Shown here: positions 15,158 to 27,500 of the stretch, piece after piece
Position numbering within the stretch: position 1 is the first letter of the stretch
Layout of the letters: each line of letters opens with the position of its first letter
NCBI GenBank assembly: GCA_947846985.1
Contig: CANTUZ010000002.1
Location: forward strand, 150,717,889-150,781,888
Reading direction: 5' to 3'
Length of the DNA stretch: 64,000 nucleotides
Origin: Fratercula arctica
Taxonomy: Eukaryota > Chordata > Aves > Charadriiformes > Alcidae
Notes under the pieces: model-generated
Seen by the model: the letters and a program-made list of their open reading frames with translations, nothing else
Database searches by the model: none
What the model was told of the DNA's origin: nothing
Made by a program: the position numbers and the translations under genes

Positions 15158-18100
15158 CCAGCCAGGGTCAGCAGTCTGATGACAAAAAGAGAGGTGAGAA
15201 GAGTAAGAGTTGGTACAGGAGGGTGATGACCTGTGATGAGCAGTCCCTCAGCAGAGATCAGCCCAGGATCCAGGCTACAGACACATACAGGAGCCCAGAA
15301 AAGTGACTGCACAGCTTGAGTATGCCAGAAAAAATACACAAGAGTTGCTGAAGGATGAAGGACCTGTATCTGCTCAGCTTGTGAGAGTACCACTGAAGAC
15401 CCCAAAACAGGGTCACTGAGAAGTCCTCTTTACCTGATGGAGGCAAAAGACTTCAGCAAGTGATAGATTTCAAATGTCTGGCAAGCTGGTTTGGAAACAA
15501 AAAATTACAATCTGATCATAATGGGTAGGAGAGGACACAGATGTTCTCATGGGTGCGTTAAGGGGGCAAGCAGGGTATAGGGGAAAAGAAGCTATTAGCA
15601 CAGACAAGAGTCAGACTGTCCCTTCCTTGGGCTTTAGGACATGTGAGAGTTGCAGCAGCTTCTGCCAGTTTCTTTTGTTCTTACACATGTAAAACTGCAT
15701 TTTGTCAAGGAGGCGATTTCCCTGGCAGAGGGCACAGGACCGACTGCAGAGGAGCTGCACCACCGTGCCCACCACTACCCCTTGAGACTAGGAAGACCCA
15801 CAAACCAGGCTGTGCTTATGAAAGTACACCATCCTCACCACAGTGCCTCAAAACACCACCTGACAGCACCTCAAGGCTTGACAACAGTCACCAATTATCT
15901 GTCTGCTCATCTCCACCCTGAGGGGAAAGGTATGCAAACCATAGTGCCTGGTGCACTGGGGGAGTGTGCTGAGGATCACTTTCTTGGCCAGAAAGATCCA
16001 TAAAGGGGTGCCAGACCCTCAGGGACAATCACGGACAAATTAAAGTCTTCAAAATTGCAGTTTACTGCAGCCCAACCCCTGATGTACTGAGTGCCTTAGG
16101 CACCTATAGGCCCATCAACATTTCCGCGCACCCAACATAACACCTGCAGGGTTCACAGGGCCAGGAGGTGAGCAGCCAGATCTAGCCCAAACTTCACTGA
16201 GGACGACCAACAAAACACGTCAACCAGAAAAGCACGTTGTGTCCCTCCTTGCTTCATCCTCCTCTAAGTGCCCTTCCAGGATGGCTACCAAACCACGTCC
16301 TGCACCACACACAGGTGTCTTGGGTGTACAGCTGTCCGAGACTGGGCCTACATGCTCTGCCTACCCAAAGAGAGAAGAGGAACCACCAGTCAAGGGAGGA
16401 CCTGAGTCCCAGTCTCTGGTCTACTGATGTAAAAGACGTATACTCACTGGGATGAGGACTGAAATCCCAGTGGGCAGCCTGGTGAAAAAAAGGATGGGTT
16501 TATGCAGTACAGCAATAAATTCTCCCACACCCCGTGTCAGATATGGCAGTTTGGGTGGCTAAACAAAGGCTGTGGATTTGGTGAGAGCACTGCAGCTCCT
16601 GAAGCTGCCTCTGATGCCTGAGGAATGGCTTTAGCTTAAGCCTGTCCTACACACGTAATCACCACTTGCATCCACACACAAGAAAAAGCAAGACTTAGAA
16701 GCAAGGTGACCTCTTTTGTCAGAGTAGCCAGGGTAGCTGGAAAAAGGAGACACGTTTTCAGTGACGTGAAGAAAGCTTTGCATGTCTGAATGCCCGTCTG
16801 CCTCCTCCCAGCAGTACTACAGCTAATAGACCAGCTGCTCCAACACAGGGTATTACACCTCTCCCTGTGAACCACATGTATGACATAACAGCATTAACAA
16901 CGTATACCTTCATAACCTTCAAAGAAACTAACATTTTCCCAGTTCAGTTTCTGGACAATATTATTATTATGAAGGAGCACAAATACTTCACCAAAATGCA
17001 CTGAGTTCAGAATTATATTTCTTAAGATAGCCGTATATAAAAATTTTAACATGCTGCAGAATTATAATGGTTCCGTGATGAAAAATCACCTCTCATGGAG
17101 GGGATGAATGAGTGAAACATGGAGCCAAAGAGCCCATATGTGTTTTTAATGCAGTCCATGTGAGACTAAGTATGTCTTCAGGTCCTCATCCTTGCTTTCC
17201 TCTGTTTGAGATGGTGACAGGTATCACAGATGCCCATCAATGGCTTTAGAGGCATCTTTTTAAAAAAGCTGTAGGCTTCCATGGTGTGAAAATCACCCAC
17301 CTACTCTACCAGTAGCCTGGAGGCCTCAAGGGTACCTTGTATGTGCCACATACAATCCCTGTTAATTTATTTGAATTTTACAAGTGATACAACCTATTCC
17401 GTTCCACAAAAACCATAACCCTTTAAAAATGATGAGTTAAAGTGAAAAGAGAAAAAAAAAAAAACAAACAAAATCAAAGAGAACAAAGATGGGAAAGCTA
17501 CTTAAAGATGCAATAAAGCAGGTTTTCGAGACTTCACGTTCCTAGTTTCTTTGTGTAACTTGTATGTACATCCTTTACCTTATTCGAACCTTTCTCAGTA
17601 GAATATTAGCTTTGAATTTCCTGAGTATATAAAACTTCTTGTGGGGACTTCTACAATAATGCTGTAACACATCTCTCTTACTTAATCATATTTATCCTCG
17701 CCCCAAACTCTGTTTTGGCACACTTCTCAAGCTCAAGGCTTGGTTATGATTAAAAAATTTCCAAGTGCTAATCTCTTCCCTACAAGTAAAATGTGGATAT
17801 AATTAATACTGTTTTGTTTACTTTGAGTTTGTTTTCTTTGCCAAACAAGAGTTTCTGTTTGTTTGCTTTAAATCTCTTTTTTTTTTTTTAATGTTTTTGG
17901 CACTTGGATCAAAAAAAAAGAAGTATTTTAATTAATATTTTTCTTCTCGCTAATCTAAAAAAAAAAAAAAAACCCTGGTATTTTCTAAACAGCAAAACTC
18001 TATTTAATAGATTTCAGTTTAAAGAGATATGCCACTAGGAATATTGTTCTCAGCTTGCCTGCAGTTGAGGTTTTGGCCATCCATTCTCTGCAGCACTGAT

Positions 18101-18522
18101 ACTTCTTTTGGGGCAAAAGGAAAGTGGGATGAGGCTGGAAACCGAGGATTCCCCCACAGGCCCTCAGGTCGGCACATTTTCCACCTGTTCCTATGCAGAA
18201 GGAGATATCTCAAGACTGAAGAATTGGCTGCTGTTATGGTGACCTGTAGGTGCCTGTACCTACGAAAGCTGTTTTGGCGCGGTAAATGAATGCATGAACA
18301 TAGGACCGGCTGCGACAGTGTTGTAGTTAAGATTTAAAAAGGCTGTGGGCCTCCTGGGGCATGAACCTACTTCACACAAGTCCAATTCAAGTGTAAGAAC
18401 TATTTTATTTGCATAAGGACTGCAAGACTGCACCACTAGATGCAATCAGGCTAGCATAAAAAGAAGGAAATCCTCTACTAAATCCTGAAGAAATCAGGGC
18501 ATCTTTTTCAGATGACCTCTGG

Positions 18523-18543
18523 AAAAAAAAAAAAAAAAAAAAA
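18523..18543 (+). repeat. Poly-A run
   Basis: Twenty-one consecutive A, continuing into an ACAAACAAACC stretch. It could be the tail of a decayed retroposon, but no body was recognised upstream. Confidence 0.9.
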
Positions 18544-20509
18544 CAAACAAACCAAAAATCAATTATTAAAAGCTGGCTAAACTCCCTGATCTGATTCACA
18601 GAGTGGACCCATGAACTTGTATGTGGAGAAGTGTACAATAGGAACTGCACAGGATTCTGCCCAAAGAAAAATGCATAAAATGAGGACACAGTTAACACTG
18701 CCACAGACTTAGCCCCATCTGCAACTCCTTTTTAGGGGTACTGATTTAGCTCTTATTTGAAAGACACATCACAGCTGTTGGGAGGGGTAAGGTACCTGAA
18801 TAGCTTGGAAATAACCGGATTTTCTGCCCTTTTCCTTCAGAACACAAATAAAACCAGCAAGTACAGTCCAGATACTAAGTGTCTACAAGCAGCCCTGGCA
18901 GACTGGCTCGTCCTTGTCACTCCCATCCCTCTCACCCCAACCAACCACTCCCAGGGCCACGCTGTGGGTCAAAACAGGTTAAAAATTTCCCTTTCTTTTA
19001 CAGGTTTTGCAGTTGGAGGAGTTCCCTGGTCCTCAGCCCTGGAAGCGGCGTGTCTGTGAAATACAGTGAGCTGAGAACTGCTACTGCTTCTGAACCCCAA
19101 GCCGGGCACTGTAAATAAGCAGCATCCCACGGCCAGGCGAGTGGGGAGCAGAGCACAGACAGGCTTTTCTCTCCCCCCACCTCTCACTCCTGCTCCCAGG
19201 GGAGTGGTGTCACTGTCACTGCAGCGTACGCTCAGCTCGCCGCATTTCTGAACGTGCATCTGCTGCTGTCTGTTTTAATGGCAAAGCACAAAAGCTTAAA
19301 ACAATCGCGTATTACTTTTTTAGGTCATTTAGGACAGATGGGCCGCTTTCCAAGCATCACAAATTTTCCTAAGTTGAACTGTGTCACCACCACTTGAGTT
19401 AAACGCCAGCTTTTTTTTTTTTTTTTCTGATTACAGCCAAGTGCAAAGATGACAAATATAAGTACAAAGGGAAAAACATCCTGTTGGAACAGTACTCCCT
19501 GTTTTCCCCGGGTGAGAAAAGTAAAAGAGACATTTTAACAACAAAACAATGTGATCCATTGCTGGAAGTTTTTTTTAAAGCCATATCATAGTGTGTGACA
19601 GAATAAATCTCAAGCTCTGCAGGAATGCAATATAAAAAAATGAAGGAAAGTGCTAGAAATAAAAAGTATGCAGCTCTGTGCTAGCACGGGTTTGCATAAG
19701 GATTATCAAAAGTTTTTTGATGCAAGTACTTTTTTTACCTTTTCAGCATAAAACTTTGGAAAGGAATAAGGAATCATTTTTTCTAATGGATTAAACAAGC
19801 AGACTGTAGGGAAACTCTGTCCACTTTAATAGATTTCTTCAGTATTTTAAAGCAAATAGTTTACTGAGTTAAGTTTTGATTTTCTAACTCGTCTTTTTTT
19901 TTTTCATCTAGCAATGCAAGGTTTTCAGAAATAATGGGCTCCTCGGTTTAATGATTGCCGACTGCTGTAACACAAAAGCAGCTCTGCTTTGCTCAGCCTT
20001 CACAGAAAAGAGATATATCTCCTCCCCACCCGAGGAAATCCCTTTTTCACATCAGACAAGACTAAAGTCAGCTTGTAATTATATATGTTGAAGTTTCTCA
20101 GGGCAGAGACAGATGTTGCTGAGCATCCACAGAGAGCCAGAAAAACAGCTGTGGCTATTTAATTTAGTGTCCTTCCACTGTCCGCTGCTGCCCCTTCTCC
20201 AACACACTGCAACCAAACACTTTTGAAGGCAACGTCTGATCCAACCCATGTAAAAAAGGACTTGAATAAACTACCTCTTTGGTCAGGAGGGTGGAGACAC
20301 CTCCTTTTCCAGCCATAGCTTTGCCAGCCTAAGGAAAGGCCTCCAGTGCCTGCTGTTCCCACTTTCAGTGTTTCGGGTGAGGAGCTGCCCTGCCTGACTG
20401 CCTCTCCTCCTCCTTTTCTGCACTGCACTGCACTGACCACTGGAGTTTCACTGCTTGGGTGATCTTCCTCCAGCCTGGTGCTGAGGAATACTGTGATTAA
20501 ATCTCATTT

Positions 20510-20587
20510 AAAAAAAAAAAAAAAAAAACAACACAAACACACACACAAAAACAACAACAAAAAACCAAACCAAACCAAAGCAAAAAC
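20510..20587 (+). repeat. A-rich and CA-rich low-complexity tract
   Basis: Nineteen A followed by CA-type and AAC-type short repeats and then CCAAA units. Nearly free of G and T over 70 bp. Confidence 0.9.
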
Positions 20588-23500
20588 CAACAGACTTTGA
20601 GTAAAGAAGCCAGGATGGGCGATGGAAGCAGGCAGGGAGAAGCGGTATCTTCAGGTGACACAGCAAACTCAGCAGAGGAGGAGGACCCCTACCCCTGGGG
20701 CAAATGAGGTTCACTTTGCAGAGACAGAGCTGGAGCACGTACAAGCTTCCTCTGTGGTAGCTTAGGCCACGTCAGCTGTTTTGAAAATGAATATGGGACT
20801 ATAACCTCATGTTCATACCCCTGCTGGTAGGCAGCCTAAGCCTGCTGAAGCAGCTGCTTGATTCTGCAGATAATTCAGCATGGTTTTTGAAGGTATTGGA
20901 TTAAAAAAACGACACTAGAAAAACTGCTTTCATTGCTTACTACTCTGACTCGTTATAAATAAAACAAATAAGCCAACCCCAAAGCCCCATGGTATAAGGG
21001 CAGGTGGAAGGACAGTCAGGCTGCAGGACAGAGGGCACAGAGCAGACACGCAGGAAGCTTTTGGGGAGGTGGCAACTTCAGCAAAATAAACCAGGCCTGA
21101 CACTGCCAGCAGCAGCTGCCAGGACAGCACCGTGGCTGAAGGGCATCCGATATCCCATGACTATCACAGCCACCTCCTACCATCTGTGGGGAACACTGGT
21201 CTGACTGGGCAGAGCAATGGAAGCGCAGAAAAAGACATCTCAGTGTTGGGGGTGAAAAGAGACAAAATATATGAGAACAGAGTTTTGAAGATTCCAAAGG
21301 GAATCCTTCCTTCTTGTTCCCCCTGTTGTGGGGCTTTAGGGGAGGAAACTGTCCTCATGATCTTTAGTCTATTGTTAGTGCTCCGTTTCAGTTGTACTGC
21401 ACAAGTGCAATATACATTAAAGGACATTAAAAAATTAGAGCCTATTTAGATGCATCGAATTTATGTGGTCAAGCACAAATGACCTGAGTAATGAATCCTT
21501 CTGGACTTGGCAGCCAGCTGAGCTTGAGACCCTTCAGGCTGATTTCTTTAAGAGAGACATCTTTAAGATTGTGGCATCAATTGATTCTTTAGTACAATCC
21601 TGTCATTTACAAAGAATGTACAAAAAAATGTTGTTTCCCTGAGCAGGGAAAGGAATCCTATTGTTTTGGCTATCCAAGAGGCATTTAAGAGCTGCTTACA
21701 TTTATACTGAATGAAGGGCCATCAGCTCCAAGGGAATTTTACCCAATTTTATAGCAGTGATCCCTTCCCTCTGTCCCACCCCAAAGGGGCCTGTTGCCTT
21801 CACTGCCACCTTAGCTGTGCAGTCTCAGCATGGAAAGAAAAGAAAGAAAGTATTTACAGGTGATAGCAACTTAATTATCTACAAAGTGTTGTTTCATCTG
21901 GACATTTCTCCTCACCCCCTCATAGTACCATATTTTCATCCACAGGATGTTTTTTATTGTCTCAGCCAAAATTCCTCGTGGGGGTGCCAAGAGACGCTTT
22001 GAGGAATGACTTTCCAGGCCTGAACCACACACTCAGGCTGGACGGAGCCCCCCTCATCCCCATCTTTCAGATCCCATCATGGGTCACCTGCTGCAGGTAC
22101 CAGACCCCAGCCACAAGATCATTCTCTTCTTTCTCCAAAGATGGCTGAAACAACTCATACTTTCTCTTTGTACAACCTATTAAATCTTTGAAATGAAAGT
22201 ATTGCACCCAACATTCTGCACCGATGCTGATGTAGATGAGGACCAGGCTGCCTTTGGCCTCTTCCCACCATCCCACTCATGTCGGAGGCTGTGCTGACAT
22301 ACCAAACTGCAGACTGGAGCAACTGAAGAAGTGGCAATTTGTTACAGTCCCTGCAGCTGCAATCAGAGTTCCCAGCTTTTGGTAGCCCTAACACTGAATT
22401 TGACGCAGGGCTGGTCCCCCAGTCCCTCTGCTGCTGCCACAACACAGGATCCTCACCACCATCCTGTCCCAGCTCCAGTAATCCCCACCAGCCCCTGGCC
22501 CATTCCCTGTTTTCCTGCTGTGGCCAGAAAACTTTTTCAGCTGTCACATTCATCAATGGCACCAGGCACATACAGCTAATAGGACTGAAAAGGTTTTTCT
22601 GCAAGGGGAAATATACAGCAATAAGTAAGCAAATATTCTGTAGTTAGTAACTTCTACCTTGAAGTTTATCCTCTTTGACTTTTATATATTATTCTCTTTG
22701 CCCCTTTTACTGCTATTTGTCAAGGGTGCCGCACGAAAATCCTGCCTCAAGTCAAGACTTGCACTTGAATAGGGCAGTTTGAAGCAATTCTGCAGAGCTG
22801 AGCTGCTGGAGTAAAGTCATTGAAAACACAGTGTGGGATGGAGCATCCCTGGGCTGTATTCCTCCCCTCTGCTTTGTTATGCTGTTTGCAAAGTGCTGAG
22901 GGAAGTCTTCAAATCCTGTCCCAGGTTTGCACAGGGCTCTCTGTAAAACCTGGAGTGATTCCCTGAGGAGCCTGTTTGGAAATGTCCTGCCTGCACTGGC
23001 TCTTGACAACTTTTGCACAGAGCAGTCCTCATCCACACGTCCACAAGTACCCCCCTTGCAAATTATCCATGTCTGGCAGAAGAATGACCTGGTGGGTTGG
23101 TTTGCGGGTAAACAGAAGCGCATGGACCTGTCTGGGAGCATCTCCTCATGGGTTAGTCCTGGCTAAGTGCACGTGTGGCCGGGCAGCCTAGGAAGTACAC
23201 CCTGCCTTGTCCCAACAGCCACCTGCACTTCAACACACGCCAATACAAAGACAGAAGCTTGAAATTTGGCATTAGATCAAAAAGCCTGTATGAACAAAGT
23301 GGTATCACCCAGGATAGTGAGTATCTCCCAAGTTCTTTGAGCACCACAGGGGTGAGAGGAAGGACCTTGGCCGAACATGCTATTTAATAACAGGCAGCAA
23401 GAAATAAATAGCTGTGAGGAGAACAAAATGGGAAATTGCAGTGATGGGGATGGGAGGTAGCTGCCGCGGGAGGGAGGGTTTCAGGAGAAGAACAGGAGGA

Positions 23501-23784
23501 ACTCTGACCGTGTTCCACAAATTAGGTACAGGTTTCTACACCAGGTGGACATGGGAAGAAAAAAAAAGGTCATGTTAAAGGATGAGTTCCCAAGAACTCA
23601 TCAGAAAAAAAAAAAAAGGAGAAAGCTAGTGAAGAGGTGAGTGATAGTAAAGCCAGACGTCTTCCAAAACTAGAAGACGTTCAGGTTAAAATCTTTAAAT
23701 AGACAAAAAATACATGGAAACAGAAGATCAGAGGCTGTGAGTCCATTATTTTTGTAGATATGAGGTCAAGATTTAAGGCTTCTG

Positions 23785-24559
23785 TATTGGGTGTCCATGC
23801 CCAGGTGCTGGCAGTGGGGCCCACTGGGCGGCCTCTGTGAGGAGCAGCCAGGGCTGCTCCGGGCCAGACGCGGCCGGTTCCAGCCGGTCCCAGCCAGCTC
23901 CAACCGCCCCACCGAAGCCAAGATGGCTGCATCTGGTAACACACATTGAAGAAAGGGTGAAGATCGCTGTGCAGGTAGTGAGGAATGTGGGAAAAACTGT
24001 GAGAAACAGCCCTGCAAACACCACGGTCATGAAGAAGGAGGGGAGGAGGTGCTGCAGATGCCAGAGCAGACATTCCCCAGCAGCCCATGGAAGGGACCGC
24101 GGTAGAGTGGGTTTATCCTGAAGGACTGCAGCCCGGGGAAAGGGCCCGCAGTGAAGCAGGGAAACTTGTGAGGAGGGAGGAGCAGCAGAGAGGGGCTGTT
24201 ATGGATGGATCACAACACGGGGTGGGATACCTGGGGTGGTGGGGAGGAAGTGGTGGAGTCAGGAATGAAGGAGTGAAGTTGAGCCTGGAAAAAGGGGGAG
24301 GCAGGGGAAAGGTGCTGTTTTAATTTTTGTCTTTGCTTCTCACTACCTAAATCTATTTTAATTGTCAATAAATTAAATTAATTTTCCCCAAGTTGAGTCT
24401 GTTTTGCCCATGACACTAATTGGTAAATGATTCCCCATGTCTTTATCTCAACCCATGAGCTTTTCCCTCTTATTTTCTCCCTCCCCCTGTCCTGTTGAGG
24501 AAGGGGAGTGAGAGAGCGGCTGGATGGGCATCTGGCAGCCAGGCAAGGTCAACCCACCA
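23785..24559 (+). mobile_element. Avian endogenous retrovirus LTR-type block
   Basis: The block contains the strings GAAGCCAAGATGGCTGCATC, then the pattern 'CTGAAGGACTGCAGCCCG', then CAATAAATTAAATTAATTTT and TCTTTATCTCAACCCATGAG. It ends GGTCAACCCACCA at 24,559. I recognise this order from ERV (ERVL-like) long terminal repeats and adjoining sequence that are common in bird genomes. An AATAAA lies at 24,367-24,372. The 3' boundary is well defined by the terminal CA. The 5' boundary is approximate and no target-site duplication was identified. No retroviral protein-coding region is present, so it looks like a solo or truncated element. Its long partial ORFs (for example minus 23,681-24,088) are by-products of GC content. 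Confidence 0.65.
24367..24372 (+). terminator. AATAAA poly(A) signal inside LTR block
   Basis: Canonical hexamer at the expected place in the recognised LTR block. Whether it is used is unknown. Confidence 0.55.
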
Positions 24560-27500
24560 GAGCTTTCTATTAAAAATCTCAACAAGATATTATGAAATTA
24601 GATAAACAAAAGAGCATGCTTATAGATTAAACTTGTGAGATACTTCCCAATAAAAAGAATGGAAGGAGGTCATGAAGTCTCACACAGAAAGGAAAAGAGA
24701 GTGGCTGGACAGAAATTGTGCTAGAAGAGGAGGCATCTGAGGACACAATTTATCTCCCAGTCACAGATGTAAGAAGGTCCATCTGCAATAGGAGAAAAGC
24801 TCAGTCTGTCTCAGGGTGAGAAGACAGGAGCTGAGCCTAATACCACCTGCTATTATTTTGTATTTTTAATCCCTTTTAATCCAATTTTTCATGTACAGCA
24901 CTAGCAACTGGAACTTCTAAAGCAGCACAATTTAAACAGTACACAACAGCAAAATACTTCTCCAATGCCGACAGAGCCTATATGTATTTATTTATGTGTT
25001 TACTTTTCTTTGTGTATCAAAGTGATAGTGACCCTGTTCTCCTTTACTCTAAATGCGTGGAGCGCACACAGTTTCATGGCTTTTGAGACAAAGAAAGCCT
25101 GTGAGATCACTTCGTCTAACACCCCGCAAACGTAGTCATCATTTCTGCCGGTGGTGAGCCCGAGGGAGCGTGCGTTCCCGCTGGGCTGGCGCAGGCGACA
25201 TGGGGAGAGTGGTGCTGGGAGGTTCAAAAGCCCCCATCCCACAAGGTGTGGCAGAGGTCAAGGATTCCTCCAGCTTTGCAAGCACATGAAAACCAGTTTG
25301 TGTTGTTGGTGTGTCAGCAATAACACGTTTTCCTCCATTTCCGTCAGTGACCCATTAATTTGGTGAAGCGCCATAGATGAGCACTTACAATAGCGCACGG
25401 GAATTCGGACAAGGTGGTGCTAGCCCCAGCGTTGCCAGGAACAGTCTCATGCCGCCACCTTTCATTCAAATCTCAGAAATATTCATTACCTCCATTTCCA
25501 GTTTAACTGATGTCAAAGGATTACATCTGGCATCCCTGGGTAAAGGCTGCTTGCGAGTGCTGTTATTAACAGCTCCATCTTTCAAGAATGATGCTAACAT
25601 ATCGTTAACTACCTGGCATTCAAACCCAGCTGGCATCCTTTATGAATAATTGGAAACCTCCCCGCTGCAGTGACTTTAAACTCATGGTTTAACCATCTTA
25701 TTACATCCTCTGAAATAAGGCAAGATTTTGTAGAATAAATATTACAACACAAATGGAGTACTGTTTTGGTTTTTTAACATCCTATACAGGCCTGCTAGGA
25801 GGACATATTTCTACAGCCTTGGACTTCATGAGAAGCTCTTTCTTAATCTAAAAATGTCCGTAGTTGGCCCTGAACAGTTCAGCAGGTCACCTGCGGGCAG
25901 CCGCTGGTAGGGGCAGAGTCAACCTCTTCTTTCTTTCAGGTACAGGCATCCTCCTGCTGCCTCTCCCTACCCACTGGGCCCTACTCTGCTGGCTCCCAGC
26001 CAACCTCCCCATGGCAGGTCCACCAAGGGGGTCTGGGGCACTCCTGTAAGCTGCAGACAAGAGCTTTGGCACCGCTGCGGTAATGCAAGCCTTTCAAACA
26101 AGCGGAGCAATACCTGCTTTGCCACAGAAATGCTCTATTTTTGAATTTGACAAGTCAGCGCCCCGCTTCGAGTTGCAGAGCTCAGCGTTTCCCTCACAGA
26201 TGCGGTGGCAAGAAGGAGCAGCCTGCGCAGCACCGGTGCATGCTGACGGGAAGCTTACACAGATCAGTAGTAATTAGAAGCAAATCACAATTAAAATCTA
26301 AGCAAATGAGAAGCAAAAGAGACTCAAAAGAGGGACGCAATGATTAATACTTCAAAATCAGAGTAATCAAAACTATTATGAGTCCAACCATATGGAGGGG
26401 AAACTACAAGGCATGCACTGTTTTATTAACTCCTTATCAACTTGCCTCTCTACTCAGCACTTTACATTTGTGGCATAAGGAGTTATGAAAAAAAATTACA
26501 GATCCTTGAGATGTTACTGCCCTGATTAAAGAAATTCATATATTTCCCTTGGAGAAAAAGGCTTAGGTAGAGGTCCCTGTAATAGGAACCTTATTTAAAC
26601 AGATTGATTTTAAGCCCAAGACTTTGCCAGTGAAGATCCAGACACTGGAAATTTTAATATAAATCAAAAGCCAAGTGATGTGTGAGTTTTAAATTTGTAA
26701 TTACATATTTGCCTAATATTAATATTGTAGGAGGTAAATACAAACAGAAAGCGAGATACTTTGCTTGTGTCTGTGCTGAATGCCAATTTTAACATTGCTA
26801 TAAGATAACAATATATATGAAAGGCAGTTTATATTAAAAATGTTGAGAGAAGGCATCTTCAGAAGGCAAAACAAGCTATAATAGATCTACTATGATTTTT
26901 TAAACATACCTTCTTCTCTGTGCATTAAATAATACTTTCTACTTTACTTATGAATCAGAGCACTTCCAACATCATCCCTGAATGCATATTGAAAAGACTT
27001 CCAACTTGCCAAATCCCAATCCAAGTTGCACTTGGCAAAAACACATTCATGCTACTTCATAGCCTGACTTGGCTTGTAATTATGTTTATTTAAGGCTACT
27101 TCAACAAGCCAGAAAAACACACGGGACAGAAGGGGAGGGAAGATGCTCCTACCGTACCAGCGGATCTTTTTTCTCCATGACTGAAGTTTGATGTGGAAAC
27201 TTCACTTCACCCTGGCCCCGGCAGCGGCTCCCAGCAGATGCACTTGTCCGGGGAGGTCGTGGGCTGCCTTGGCCCCAGGCTGGCTCCCAGGGGCTGCCTG
27301 GCCACCCTGGGCCTGGGATCCCAATGCCGTGTGGCTGATGTCAGGGTGCCAGCTGCCCCGGCGGGACAATGGCTCCATTGGGAGATGGCTGGGGGACAAA
27401 GGCACTGCTTTCAGGAATGATTTTATATGCACACATGTGACCTTTGCCTGAAATGACTCTATGGAAAGCGTCCCTGTCCTGAAGATCTGCTTTCAAATGC

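Larger units (their letters stand above)
12491..23780. other. Intergenic, no gene recognised
   Basis: Eleven kilobases of mostly AT-rich DNA upstream of ENPP2. Short ORFs are present, but none resembles a known protein or has convincing splice context. It contains an 11-bp tandem triplet at 15,125-15,157, poly-A runs near 17,455, 17,958 and 18,523, and an A/CA-rich tract at 20,510-20,587. No RNA gene was recognised. Confidence 0.7.
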
